Positions 1-10,890 are shown, counted from the stretch's first letter. The stretch is DNA of 64,000 nucleotides from Amorphophallus konjac (GCA_022559845.1 CM040121.1:568652140-568716139), one strand, 5' to 3'. A program made the numbers and translations. The notes: generated by a model not told the origin, from the letters alone.

Positions 1-925
1 CGTTAAATGAAAGCTAACATCATTCTTATCATATCATATAAGTTAATTTAAGTTTGGTCTGTTACACCTACCTCAATCGGAGATTGAAAAACGTGCTAGA
101 TATGAAGAACGAACTAGAATACCCTTCAGAAAAGCCTCGACTGCTCTCTACACACCTGATAAAAATTGGGGCTTTCAGTCCCAATGGATAGATCTCGTCG
201 AGAGGATCAATTTCCTATACTCATGATCGAGTTTTGGTTAAGAATGCCTACCTTAATTGAAGAAACAAGGGAGGAAGATGGAAGTCGACGGCCTGCCGAC
301 ACACCTACAAAGATCGCCGGAATTCTCCCCGGATCTGGATCCTCTGTCGACACCACAGCAACCAAAAGAAAGAGGACTCGTAGAGCTTTCTATGTATAGC
401 TCATAGGCCTTCTGGAGAGTTCTGTGCTGGGAGTATTCGGCCGTGGAAGAGACGTGTTAGAAACGGCGCCGTGATTGTTGACTTGAGCAAACTCGGCCGA
501 GAGCGCCGCCTAGGGTTAGGGTTTCGCTAAATTTATTGGGGGCTTTTGATCCTCAGATCCTCACCGTTCATTTGGCTCTGGTTTGAGCTCATTTGGTCGA
601 GTATCAAGCCCTAATTTCGTGTTTTAATCCAAGGTTAGGTTTGGGTCAAAAAGTGTGTAATTAAGGGCTTAATCTCTAAATAGATCTCACCACGGATTTT
701 TAATGACCTAAAGCCAGAAGACAAAATTGCAATCTACATCGACCTTAACCTGTTTACTATTTTTCTGGATTTTTATAAGGTGGTCGAAAATATCACTATT
801 CTATTTCTAAGGAATCAATATTAATAAATCCGAAATTCAATTATTAAATCCATAAAAATACAAATTCTTAATCAACAAGAGCTAAATAAATATATTAAAT
901 CTAATAAAATAATTCGGGGTCTTAC
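1..925 (-). mobile_element. Probable truncated LTR, minus orientation
   Basis: Read on the minus strand from 924 the sequence starts TGTAAGACCCCGAATT, a common start for plant Ty3/gypsy LTRs. It then runs through AT-rich DNA (about 900-770) into GC-rich leader-like DNA (about 540-420), as LTRs often do. No coding sequence is recognised. The left end is outside the window, so neither the other LTR end nor a target-site duplication can be checked. It abuts and apparently interrupts a second LTR fragment at 926. The open frame on the plus strand at 166-399 has no family resemblance. Confidence 0.45.
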
Positions 926-1087
926 AAGGACAATGCGCTGGTCACGTCCCGGAGTCAGAGAACGCAACGGTTCACCCTGCACAAAGTTCCGAAGGCATAT
1001 CAGGGAAAAACACAAATAAAACACAAAACACACTCCCGGACCCACGAAAATGATCCGAAAAATATCTGAAAAATCCGGGGCATTACA
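926..1087 (-). mobile_element. LTR 5'-end fragment, Tekay-like family
   Basis: The minus strand from 1087 begins TGTAATGCCCCGG. Blocks such as TTTTTCGGAT, GTTGCGTTCTC and ACTCCGG follow in the same order as at the start of the LTR at 57046 on the plus strand. The two are diverged members of one LTR family. Only about 160 bp remains here; the sequence changes abruptly at 925/926, where another LTR start abuts. Confidence 0.7.
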
Positions 1088-2540
1088 CCATCTAGATGAA
1101 CAGTCAATGAGAAATAAAATACAAATTTTTATGGATTTTACAAATATTCAATTTTTTTTTATTTTGAAAATTTTTGATTTTTTTGGATTTGAAAAATATT
1201 CATTTTTTTTTAATTTTGGTTTAGGCGTTGCTAATTGCAGCATCGTAAGATGATTTAAACTACTGGTTAGGGGTCCTTATTCCTTCCCCTTTCGCTCATA
1301 ATTACCCAAAGCATGGCGTGTATTAAAGGTGGCACCCTATAATCTGCTGCCATTGGTTAACGGTGCCCCTACTAAGGCCATACCCAAGAAACATTCGGTC
1401 TTGGAGGGCGAAGAGAAGAAAAATTGGGGATAAACTTGATATGAGTTAAGAAGATATCACTTTTTAACTTCTATCCATAGCATAACCCCTAGAGATTCGG
1501 TCTGTTGCACCATAGCTTTTCGTCATGTCATCGAACCTTAATTCTCGCTTAGACACGCATTCGACCGGACTCATAACGTCCCACGGAAAAACTTTATTGC
1601 CCTCTTGCCTTGCCATATTCTATGAATTTTTTTTGCTTTTCATTTTTTTCTTTTGATCATCATTTTTCTTATTATGTCCTTTGGACTTGAAAGATATTGC
1701 AATTGAGATTAAAATTTGAGAATAAGGTCATAATTGACTGTCCCTATTTGAGACCTCCTCTTGTCGGGGTGTGCTTAGGTTGGTTGTTTTTGCCCAGACT
1801 ACCTCTACCCTCATGTTTCGGCCAAGTAGAGAAGAGAAAAAGACCTCGTGCTCTCAAGCATGGCCCAAGTAGCAACGGTGTTTACCAAGGAAGACGGCTA
1901 AGGATGCCATGAAGTGTGTGCAGTGCCCAGCTAAGGGTTACCTTTAATGAGCGCGGGAGGGAATACCGAACTCCCAACGTGGGGTTCTCATAACCAAAGG
2001 GTGCTGCCTTAGCAAGCCTAAAGACTCTTTTGACATTGACTTTAATTAAAGACCTGGGATAAGGCCTAAACTACCACTCTTGGTCAAGTTAAGAAGCACT
2101 TCATTTTGAAAATCATGCGTAAAGAATGTAGTAAAGAAAATGCAAGCTTACGCAAATACGTTACCATGCCACCTTTGTGGTAGAAGCAGCTGCCGGAGGC
2201 AATGTTGACAAACATGGGATTTGTAGTCCTCTTTTGGCAGATAGGAGTGTAAGAAGCAAGGATTTGAAGTTGCTTAATAAGAGGAAGCGGTGCCTAGACC
2301 AGACTCATGCGAATAAGGAGAAAAGAAAAAGAGGTGAGGGCTAAAACTCTCTCACCAAGGTGTAGAGAGGCCTTGATCACATGAAGTGTCTATAGAAGGA
2401 AAAGGGGAATCAAGAGATGGAGTGAGGACTAAAGTCTCGAAAACAGTGGGAGAATGGGCAGATGCCCAAAGCAGTTGACGCGGGAGAAGTTGGGTCAGAC
2501 CCGGGATCAGAAGGAATTATGAGAAGGAATTGGTAGATAG
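1088..2540. other. Retroelement-derived noncoding stretch
   Basis: No convincing gene is seen. The sequence holds A/T runs (1137-1215, 1620-1660) and a less biased middle (1255-2100), and becomes purine-rich on the plus strand from about 2290. Its continuity with the minus-strand frame that ends at 2853 suggests it belongs to the same old element, but no motif proves this. Confidence 0.4.
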
Positions 2541-2544
2541 AAAG

Positions 2545-3115
2545 AGGAGGATCTGGAGGGTCCGGAGGTTAAGGAGGAGAATCATGCGGGAGAGGATCCG
2601 GAGGTTCCGGAGGAAGAAAATGGAGAGGGACGCGATGCCCAGGGAAGAGGTATGGGAAAAGATATTTTAAGAGGAGGAAAAGAACAAAGGACGCGATGCC
2701 CCGGAGGAGTAAAAGGCTAAATCGGAAGAAAGGAAGGAGGTTCGGGGGCTCTGGGGAAATAGAGTGAGAAGGGGCACGATGCCTTGGGAAGAGAGAATAA
2801 TCCGGAGGTTCCGGAAGAAAAGAGTATAGAGGGGGGCGGTGCCCAGAAAGGATCATGGAATGACAAGAATCCGGATGTTCTGGAGGAATAAGATTAAAAG
2901 GGGTGCGATGCCATGGGAGAAGAGAAAACTCTGGAAATTCCGGTGACGAAGGTGGATTGGAAATAGTTTGGGAAGGGTCCAGAGATTCCGAGGAGGAAAA
3001 TGTAGAGGGACGCGATGCCCTGGGGAAAGATATGGATAATCCAGAAATTTCGGGGACAAAGGTGAATTGGAAGAAGGACCAAGAGGTTCCAGAAGACGGG
3101 GAAGATATGGGTTTG
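2545..3115. repeat. Degenerate purine-rich minisatellite
   Basis: At least six irregular units carry a GCGATGCC-type core (near 2633, 2693, 2775, 2836, 2907, 3013) alternating with CCGGAGGTTCCGG-like blocks. Spacing is about 60-105 bp. On the minus strand the repeats translate into Pro-rich segments and form the tail of the long frame ending at 2853. Confidence 0.75.
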
Positions 3116-5264
3116 GAAACCCGGGAAAGAAAGAATGCAAATGAATGCAATGCAATGATTGCAATGGATGCATTAAATGTAGGGGATGCAAGGAGGGGAT
3201 CCTCCTTCTCACCCCGTGAGTGGCCCATAGAAAGAAATTGATAGATGGAAAGGAACAAAGGGTGAATGGGTCAATGGAAGGCCCGTCGTCAATAGAATGC
3301 CCGCCCCTCCATGGCGAACAAAGTGCTCGGCCGGATGGCTCAATGAATGGAATTATTGCCAAAGTGCTCTCATTTGATGAAGTATCAACAATTGTGCAAT
3401 GAAAGTTAGGGAGTTTTGGAACATTGGCACAAAATAAGTTCGTCTTCTTCAAAAAGGACTCTCGTGAAAGACGAGGAGTGTCAATGCATGGGAGTTGGAA
3501 TGTTGGCATGCGAAGCTTTGGAATACCCAAGGTTCTTGGCATATTTTCATGAAAAGCATTTGGTAAAATAGGCACTAACCCTTTGCATGGAAGTGAAAAA
3601 GGAATAGGCTTGATATTGAAGGCTTTGAATAAGGGATGCCCTGCTCGGACCTTGAATATCGACTTTATCACCTCCTTAGCAATGGAATATGTCATGACAA
3701 GATTGGAGGAGAACCCCTTCTCTTGACTGGGAAGTTGTATAATGACGGAACAAGGGATAATGAGAGCATCAAAGATATCCCTGCCAATGACCATCATAAC
3801 CTTGACAATCTTGGCCTTAGCCCTTAATGGCATCAACTCTTGAGAACTTTTCATGGTGAGCATAGGCGGAGACATGGCATTCTCAAAGATGCCCGGCACA
3901 AGAACCCGAATTAGCATCCGGCAAACAAAATCTCGACTCTTGAATAGCATAGCCATGGCCAAATCCTTCAGGCCCGACTCTTGAACATCATCTTCGGCAC
4001 ATGTATTTTTAAGCACGCACCCACTCCGAGGGGAGGTGGAGGCGGATGAAATGGAGGCGAGAGGCTTAATGGATGATGGCGTTGTAATGAAAGGCATTGG
4101 AGAAGGGGTAAGTGTAAGCGGAGGTTCAAACACAACGAGCTTCTCCCCTTGCTCGGAAGCGGATGAGGTTGGGTCGGGTGCAAAAGGGGGTGGACCCTGC
4201 TCAATATCAACCACGGGGTTAAGTGAAAGGTTAGGTAGGGGGTTAGGAAGGATTGGCTTTTGGGTTATGGGGATAATGGAGGGCCGAAGTGGCGGCGATG
4301 GAGGTCTGATTGGTTGAGAACAAGGTTTAGCGGGAGGTTCGGCGGAGGCCGATGGTGTGGTTGTTTCTTGTGTAATTGGAGGGGAATCAATGGAGGGCCC
4401 GGATGGCTTGGTGGAGGTTAATGGTGTGGTAGTTGGAGGTATAGTGGTAGGAGGTTTGGTACGGAGGAAGCATCGAATTTTAATGTGGCGAGAGGCTTGA
4501 AGGATAGGGGAGGACTCATGGTGCGTCGGCGTGGGTGATTGGAGTATCGACCTATCATCGTAGCACCAATTGGTTTCATAAACGGGATTGGGGACGATGG
4601 CATCGTCCTGAGCAGGGGGTTCTTCTTGTGGCAATGGAGGGAGAGGAAAGTGAAGAAAACTCGGAGTGGGTGCAACTTCAAGGGCTTCATCATGTGCCGT
4701 CTCCAATTGTTCATTAAAAAATTCAGCGTGTGTTGCTTCCAATTCTTCATTATCGGATTCAAGTGGACGCCGTGGTGTAGGCGTATTGGTGGGTGGAGAA
4801 ATATGATGAGATGGGGGAGCATAATGTTGTGGAAGGTTTTGTGGAGGCGAATATGGAGACGGAGGGTCATATGAATTAATGTGATGAATAGGCGGAGGGC
4901 GGACGACGTCCACTTGATCATTGAAACTTATAAAATCATCTTGCTCACATAGATTATTCATGATGTCATTGTCATATCTTCTCTCCTTCCAATCTTTTTT
5001 CATCTTGGTGATTTTGTTCATAAAAGCGTGAAGGGAAGTGACTTGAGGAGGAGGAGGAGACGGCCGCGGGCTTGTGACCCTCTTTAGTTGTTCCTCCATC
5101 GAAGCGATTTTATCAATAAGAGCTTGTTGGAGGAGTGTGACTTGAATAACGGAGGATTGGCATGGTGGCCTTGGAGGGGCGACATATGATGGTCGTGGAG
5201 CGTTAATGGGCCGGCCTACAAAAAGACCCGGTTGGGCCGGGTTGCAAGAGACATAAGGGCTTTG
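2853..5264 (-). pseudogene. C-terminal part of a large unknown minus-strand protein
   Basis: One frame is open from about 5289 to the stop at 2853; the first ATG inside it is 5099 (748 codons). I do not recognise the protein. From the 5099 Met, residues about 50-370 are very rich in Pro, Ser, Thr and His. Residues about 375-600 (near 3975-3300) have a more ordinary composition with hydrophobic stretches. The last part runs into the minisatellite at 2545-3115. No reverse transcriptase, protease or zinc knuckle is visible. The frame does not start naturally: it runs into the left end of the solo LTR, and its missing upstream part lies at 7468-7997. It may be an additional or antisense frame of a Tat-type retroelement, several of which carry such frames and tandem repeats near the 3' LTR. 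That is an inference, not a match. Confidence 0.55.
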
Positions 5265-5450
5265 GGGCCTGTAGACACGCCGTTTTTGACATTACCGTGA
5301 GTAAATCTCATATTACACTATGATGCCCTAAAACGACATTCACATTTTGAATTACTTGGGTGATTTCCTATTTTTTTATAATTTTTCTCTATTTTTTTAT
5401 AATTTTTTCGGGAAAAAATTTAAACGCGACGGGTGAAGGTAACGCCTCCT

Positions 5451-5651
5451 TTAAAGGTGTCACCCTGCTGTGATGCCTTCTTAAAATTTTCTTTGTTGGC
5501 ATTTTACTTCTTTTTTAAAGGTGTCACCCTGCCATGACGCCTTCTTAAAATTTCTTTTTTTACATGTTACTTCTTTTTTTAAAGGTGTCACCCTACCTCA
5601 GGCCTTCTTAAAATTTCTTTTTTGACATTTTTCTCTTTTTTTTAAGGTGTC
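5451..5651. repeat. 64-bp tandem repeat in solo LTR
   Basis: The block beginning GGTGTCACCCT starts at 5456, 5520 and 5584, with a partial fourth at 5646 (spacing 64, 64, 62). Each unit ends in a CTTCTTAAAATTTCTTTT-like tail. The repeat lies in the U3-like part upstream of the TATA box. Confidence 0.85.
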
Positions 5652-6026
5652 AGGGACCCAATACGTCTTTTTTAACCCTCGTGCAGCACGCGGGCGGCGC
5701 CAGCCACGCCGTTCAACTTTATGCTTCGAATAAATCCAAAATGAGAAAACATCTTGCTCACCAGACGTGTCCCTAAAAAGTCACGGTTAGGCGCTGAAAT
5801 CAGTAACTTTCTCCGTTGTCGACGGCTTTCGGCGCCATTTTGATGAAAAAAAGTGGGCGCGTCTTGGTACTTGGATGCGTTAATTTGACGCACCTGGTTG
5901 TCCTGACGCCTTCTTGGATTTAAAAATAATAAAAAATAATAAAAAATGTGTTGGACACGTCTGGGAAGCTGGACACGTTTATTTTAACGCGTCCCGGACC
6001 CCAGACGCGTCCATCCCAAAATCCCC

Positions 6027-6035
6027 TATAAATAG
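6027..6035 (+). promoter_or_regulatory. TATA box of solo LTR
   Basis: TATAAATAG is set in a GC-rich context about 757 bp into the LTR, directly before a purine-rich stretch (6036-6095) typical of an LTR transcription start. This fits a U3 of about 0.78 kb and plus-strand transcription out of the LTR toward 7.4 kb, antisense to the interrupted frame. Confidence 0.65.
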
Positions 6036-6644
6036 AGGACCCCCTCCTTCGAACAAAGAGCTTCAGATCCGACAGAGGAGGGGGAGGCTCTGCCAAATCC
6101 GTTTCCAGGTCCGAGGCTTCTTCAGGGGAGGTTCTGCCAGACTTTCGGGTGTCCGGGTGCTCACGAGAGAAAGGCTACTTCATCCGCCGTGCTTCCAAGT
6201 CATCCTTACGCTGTCGAAGCTCCGCCGAATCCCGCCATCGGCCCCCTAATAAGCCCTTCTTCCCCTTTAATTTGTTATTCTTTGTTCTTAGTTGCATGCA
6301 TCATCTTCTATTTTCATTCATACCGCCCCTCTCTACTTTAGAGGAGTTCTTCATTTTGTGCATCGCCGCACACCGTCTCATTCGTCATAGCGTCCTTCCA
6401 CCCTTTGCACTAAAAGGGATTTAAAAACAACACCAACCAGGTGTGTGTCTTGCCATGATTTCATTGCTTTTGGCACAATAGACTAATACTACACTGCCTT
6501 TGTTCTGATTCATTTGGTGTTTGTTTGTCTTTTGCAAGGGTAACCAAAGAAGGCCCTCTTCGTCGGTCGGCCGAAGGAAGAGGAAGAATGAATCCACACC
6601 GTTTCTCGCGTCTGAGGTGAAAGCGATCACTTGTTCTTTCATTT

Positions 6645-7385
6645 TGGGGTCTCCATCCCCTGGCGATCACACTCCTCCTTTCATTTTCGGGGTCCTCAAC
6701 CCCTGGCGATCACACCACCCCCACACACCCGTTCTTCTATTTCTTTTATTCCCATCCCCCATCAAAACCCGCGGAGAGTCATTTCCCATAGTGGTTCATC
6801 ATTATGTTCATTTCTCTTCATTTCTGTCATTTCTGTTAAAATCCGCGGAGAGTCGTTTCCCACAGCGGCTCCCTTATTGTTATTTTATTTCTGTCTGTTC
6901 TTTTGTTTCTGCGTAAACCAGCGCAGAGAGTCATTTCCCGCGGCAGTTTCCTTCTCTCATTTAATTTCTACACCATTCCCGTCCCCGCGAGACCCGCGGC
7001 GAGTAACTTCCCACCATGATCGTTTAATTTATGCACTTTTTATTTCAGTCACATCCCTCCTCCCTTATTTTAATTTCAGTCACATCCCTTCCCCCTATTT
7101 TAATTTCCGTCACGTCCCTTCCCCCACTTTAATTTCTGTCACATCCCTTCCCCTTGTTTAATTTTTGCTCAAACCCCCTTCCCCATTTTACTTCTGTCTA
7201 AACCCGCGGAGAGTCATTTCCCGCAGAGGTTCCCCGTCCCCATTTCAATTCCGTCTATACCCGCGGAGAGTAACATCCCGCTGCGGTCTTCTATTACGCA
7301 ATCTCAATTCTGTCTAATTTCAATTCCGTGTGTTTCTCGCCCCTGTTTACACCCCGTGGAGAGCAACCTCCCGCGACGGTCTCTT
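6645..7385. repeat. Dispersed GGAGAGTCATTTCCCGC-type repeats in LTR
   Basis: Seven variants of CCGCGGAGAGTCATTTCCC occur near 6767, 6842, 6918, 6991, 7203, 7260 and 7352. A two-copy ~46-bp repeat ending CCCCTGGCGATCACAC lies at 6645-6715, and a 30-bp four-copy array lies inside (listed separately). The CCGCGG...CCGCGG arrangement gives short inverted repeats that could fold in the leader RNA. Confidence 0.7.
7041..7160. repeat. 30-bp tandem repeat, 4 copies
   Basis: TTTCAGTCACATCCCT-like units start at about 7041, 7071, 7101 and 7130. They are pyrimidine-rich and lie in the R/U5-like part of the solo LTR. Confidence 0.8.
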
Positions 7386-7467
7386 CCTCACCTTGCACCA
7401 CCCACATTACAACGCGTGTGTTCCATCGTTCTTCTCTTTCTCTTAGCGTGACATCGTTCACAGGGCC

Positions 7468-7997
7468 GTGAAGGGTGAGGATGGTTGGAAGGAGGAGGGT
7501 GATGGACCACCCGAGTACGGGGATGAGTGGAAGAATGCGGGTGATGGGCCATCCGAGAAGGAGGATGAGTGAAAGGACGCGGGTGATGGGCCACCCGAGA
7601 GGGAGGATTAATAGAAGAAGGGGGGTGATGGGCCACCCTAAAAGGGAAGGGAATGAGAGCGAGAAGAAGATGCTAGACCCTCGACAATAGCCCTAAAGGC
7701 TTGGGTTTGTTGAGGGGTGAGATGCAAATCTTGGGAGACCTCATTATGTGGAGGAGATAATCCCCGGGGAGTAGCGGCTCGCAGTTGATTCAAGGGATCA
7801 TGAGATTGAGGATTGCCCATGGGGTGAGCAAAATCATGAGAGTGAGGACGTGGACCCTTAAAAAAATTGTGGTGAGAATTATAGATTTGAGGATCATAGG
7901 ATGTGCTAGGTTGAACATCCTCGTGATTGTAAAAATTATTAGACATGTTACTTTGATTATTGAAACGAAACATTATGCAAATCAAGTGATAAACCAA
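7468..7997 (-). pseudogene. N-terminal part of the large unknown minus-strand protein
   Basis: An ATG at 7997 opens a frame that stops at 7638, giving 119 codons rich in Asn, His and Pro; a second ATG follows 18 codons later. A one-base shift at about 7637 leads into a frame with four 14-residue HHP-containing repeats (7499-7642). This frame reaches the right edge of the solo LTR with no stop. With the LTR and one GGGCC removed, it runs into the frame at 2853-5264 with the codon phase preserved. It is therefore the upstream piece of one gene, damaged by a single-base frameshift and by the LTR insertion. I recognise no domain. Confidence 0.55.
7499..7642 (-). repeat. 42-bp coding minisatellite
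   Basis: The core GTGATGGGCC starts at 7499, 7541, 7583 and 7625, an exact 42-bp spacing. On the minus strand each unit encodes 14 residues with an AHHP or VHHP core and a PSR-like end. A period divisible by three is what a repeat under coding constraint would show. Confidence 0.88.
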
Positions 7998-8764
7998 TCA
8001 AAGTAAGTTGCAAAGATCAAACAAGTGAATGTTTACGCTTATTTTTTTTAAAGTTAGACCTTGATGTGAATTAAGTGATTTTAACAAAGTTTGTGTAGTT
8101 CACTAAAGGGAAGAACCTAACTTCAATATGGGGTTTACTTTGGTGCCAACTAGGTTGATCTTCTCATCACGTTTTGGGCCAACTAAACTCGGGGAACTTT
8201 AAGTTACAACCATCTCGGTTATCAAAGAGGGAATCATTTGGTATCGGGGACTTACGGAGACCTTGGTGGAGGAGATTATATACTAAATATTTATAATATA
8301 AAAACGAGACTTTACAAGATATTTCAATTCTATATTAAATATTTTATTTATGTATTAAATAATTTTACTCTTTTACAAAATAATTTATTTATATATGTTT
8401 TCGCTGAACGCGCTTCTTATTTAATATTAAAAATTGGTCTCCATACTAGTATGACACGGACGGATATCCTTTTTATGCGGAACAGATTTTTTCACTTTTT
8501 TTTTACCAATAAAATCAAATGTTGTATTTTTTACATGACTTTATGTACTGCATCCGTACACAAATCATTACTCATGTTTCTATATACGAAGTTAATGGGT
8601 TTTAGTGACCCGTTAGTTTGGGTTAAATCAAATCAAACTGGACCAATATTTGGTTTAGGTTGATTTGATTTTAATAAATTTCAGTTTAGTTAACTTGGGA
8701 TTAGAACTTAGTTTAATTTGATTTCTCCAAAATCATATTTGAACCAGAACGAACTAAACCATAA
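7998..8764. other. AT-rich stretch without recognised gene
   Basis: From 7998 to 8275 the sequence is leader-like relative to the minus-strand frame, but no LTR boundary or primer-binding site is recognised. From 8276 to 8764 it is AT-rich with simple GGTTTAGGTTGATTTGA-type runs. No coding frame is supported. Confidence 0.4.
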
Positions 8765-9048
8765 GGTGTTGTTTGGTATCGGGATAAAAATTAAGGAGAA
8801 TAGGTGTAAGTCATTCTAAGATAATTTATGTCTAGTTTTATTCTCATATACGTTTGATACACAAGAGGTGAAATGTGGTTAAAAAAATGAGGATAAGTCA
8901 TTCCAACAAAAGGTTGGGATGACTTATGTCCGTTTTCAACCTCAAAATCAGAGTTAACCCTATTTCTCTTAACCTAATTTATTCTCGCCCATTTTAATCA
9001 TACTAAATGTAAAATGGGATTAGAGCGGACCCGATACCAAACGGCCTC
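8765..9048. mobile_element. Tourist-like MITE (PIF/Harbinger type), 284 bp
   Basis: The terminal inverted repeats share the core GTTTGGTATCGGG. The left end begins GGTGTTGTTTGG and the right end, reversed, begins GAGGCCGTTTGG. The element is flanked on both sides by TAA (8762-8764 and 9049-9051), matching the TWA target preference of PIF/Harbinger elements. It encodes nothing. An internal inverted repeat lies around 8895-8930 (AAGTCATTCCAA against TTGGGATGACTT). Confidence 0.88.
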
Positions 9049-9051
9049 TAA

Positions 9052-10890
9052 ACTCCCCTACAAGTCGGGCTTACAGACCGTTATGACCGCCGGCCGAACC
9101 CAGCGCAGCCTTCCGAAATTTGTGACCCATCCCCGCCCGCTAACGCTGCCTATTTTTTTTTACTTATCCGACATCTTATTTCTAAACGGTGGCCTGCATA
9201 CGGCCACTCATCGCCACCATCCCGCTGCCCAACCCGCGCGGAGCGAAGGGATTCGTATCCTTGTCAATAACGCAACCACCGCCGTTGGCATCCAGGTGGA
9301 CTTGGAGCCTGTCACGGGGGCCTGGAACCTTCTTTGCACCATCCGATTCCGAACCGTCGGCATCCAGGTGGACTGGTGGTTGTCACGGGACTCACGGGGC
9401 CTGGAACCTTATTTGGACCATCCGATTCCGGACACGTTCACGCGTCGTCTTTTTGTCGGTTCGCGTTACCGCCTTGAGAAGGATATATCAAGCGCTTCCT
9501 GGCTTTCCTTTCCTTCAGCTTTTTCGCAGGCTTTGAAGAACTCCCCCATAGCGCTCGCAGCATGACCAGTTCCTCCCCGTCACCCGCTTCCTTCTACGTC
9601 ACGGATGTGGTTCTCCGCCTCTCTCCGTTCCATCCGGTTTCATGGATACAATATTGTTATCCTCCTCTTTCTCCTACATCCGATTTCTAGGATTCTATGT
9701 TGTTCCCGTCTTTCTCTTTATCTGGTTTCCGGGATCCTATGCTGTTCTCCTCCTCTTTCCCTTTCATCTGGTTTCCTGGATCTCTCCGTTGCAGTTCTTA
9801 TGCATCCGTACACCAGGTCGATCTTATCAGCTCGATCTTAATTCCCTTCCCTTCTAGGTTATGAATTATGATCTATGCTATTGTCCTCCTTTTCCCAGTT
9901 GATCCGGCTTCTTTGATCTCTCGGTTGAAGATTGTTCTGCTATCCGCATGCTCTTGATCTTCTCAGTCCTGTGGTTTCCATTGCATTTTTTTTGCTGGTT
10001 TCCTGGTATGCAGAATTTTGAACAATTATCTTCTGTTGTGTCCCTTTTTAATGGTGTCTCGTTTGCTTTCACGTGAGGTGTTCTTTCTCTGGGAGTGAAT
10101 GATTTTCTTGTGTTCTTTCTCTGGGAGTGATGATTATGCTACATATACTTAGTTCTTTCTTTTTCAGGCTGAGGTAATCGATTTGGATAGATTTTATGAT
10201 TTGCGGGTTGAAGGAAGATCGATCGTGATCTTTATTCGGGTGTCTCCGTAATTTTCACGCAAACAGTATAATTTAGGTCCACCGGGACATGCCAATCTCC
10301 AGAGTCGGGATAGTTGAAGATATTTCGGTTGGGGGTATGAACTTCGGATTATTTTTCTCATTTATATTAGTTTTTGGCTATTTCTCTTTAAATATTTATA
10401 TGCATATTCTATTTTTCTCTTTCTTAAGTATCGCTGTTCAGTTTCCGTGTGAGAATACCATTCTTCCAGGATTTTTTGGGTATGCTTATCTGTTTGTTCC
10501 CTGTCCTCTTATCTGTTTTTCAGTTTTGTAGATTAAAAATTTTTTGTTTGATTTCTGGCCCATGGACTGCATCTGCCTGTACGCATTTCTGCTTTATTGT
10601 TCTTTTTTTTAGGCCACCAACACTCTGCTTGCATGTGTAATTCGACTGTATTTGCTCAATTCTGTGACTGTTTAGACACCAGGTTCATAAAGGAGCCTGA
10701 CGCCGGCAACAATGTAGCATTCTATCATTTTGGAGATGGCATATACATCCGCATTAATTGGCGTACACTGATATCATTTTTTATATTCTCTTGGTTGAAG
10801 TTTGTTTGTAGCCTTGTCATTGGCTGTGCCTTTTTTGTTGCACTCACTGGCCAGTCACCAATTTAATAAAATTACTCTTTGTTTGAAGAA
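9052..10890 (+). other. Possible 5' region of a plus-strand transcription unit
   Basis: From 9060 to 9600 the sequence is GC-rich with CpGs, unlike its surroundings. From about 9600 it becomes strongly T-rich, as plant 5' untranslated introns are. Acceptor-like pyrimidine tracts ending in CAG appear, for example near 10168. No start codon with a recognisable protein can be chosen. The frame at 9014-9565 starts inside the MITE and is not credible. I infer transcription from composition only. Confidence 0.3.
9284..9433. repeat. 72-bp imperfect tandem duplication
   Basis: The blocks GGCATCCAGGTGGACT and CCTGGAACCTT...CATCCGATTCCG appear twice, starting near 9285 and 9357. The second copy has a small internal insertion. 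Confidence 0.75.

Larger units (their letters stand above)
5270..7462 (+). mobile_element. Solo LTR (2193 bp) with 5-bp target-site duplication
   Basis: The segment starts TGTAGACACGCC and ends CATCGTTCACA (TG...CA). It is flanked on both sides by the same five bases, GGGCC (5265-5269 and 7463-7467). No gag, pol, primer-binding site or second LTR lies next to it, so it is a solo LTR left by LTR-LTR recombination. It carries a TATA box at 6027 and several internal tandem repeats. Removing the LTR plus one GGGCC restores the continuity of the minus-strand frame on its two sides, which confirms both boundaries independently. Confidence 0.88.

Noticed and set aside
508..526. Interstitial telomere repeat (TAGGGTTAGGGTTT)
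   Set aside because: Only about two units, inside an LTR-like sequence; too short to call telomeric.
2569..3258. Second minus-strand frame of 229 codons overlapping the minisatellite
   Set aside because: A shadow of the purine-rich repeat in another frame of the longer minus-strand gene.
8238..8252. TTTGGTATCGGGGA as a second MITE end or a primer-binding site
   Set aside because: It resembles the MITE terminus at 8765 but has no partner end or duplication, and does not fit a known primer tRNA.
9014..9565. 183-codon plus-strand frame as first exon of a gene
   Set aside because: It starts inside the MITE, crosses a 72-bp tandem duplication and shows no domain.
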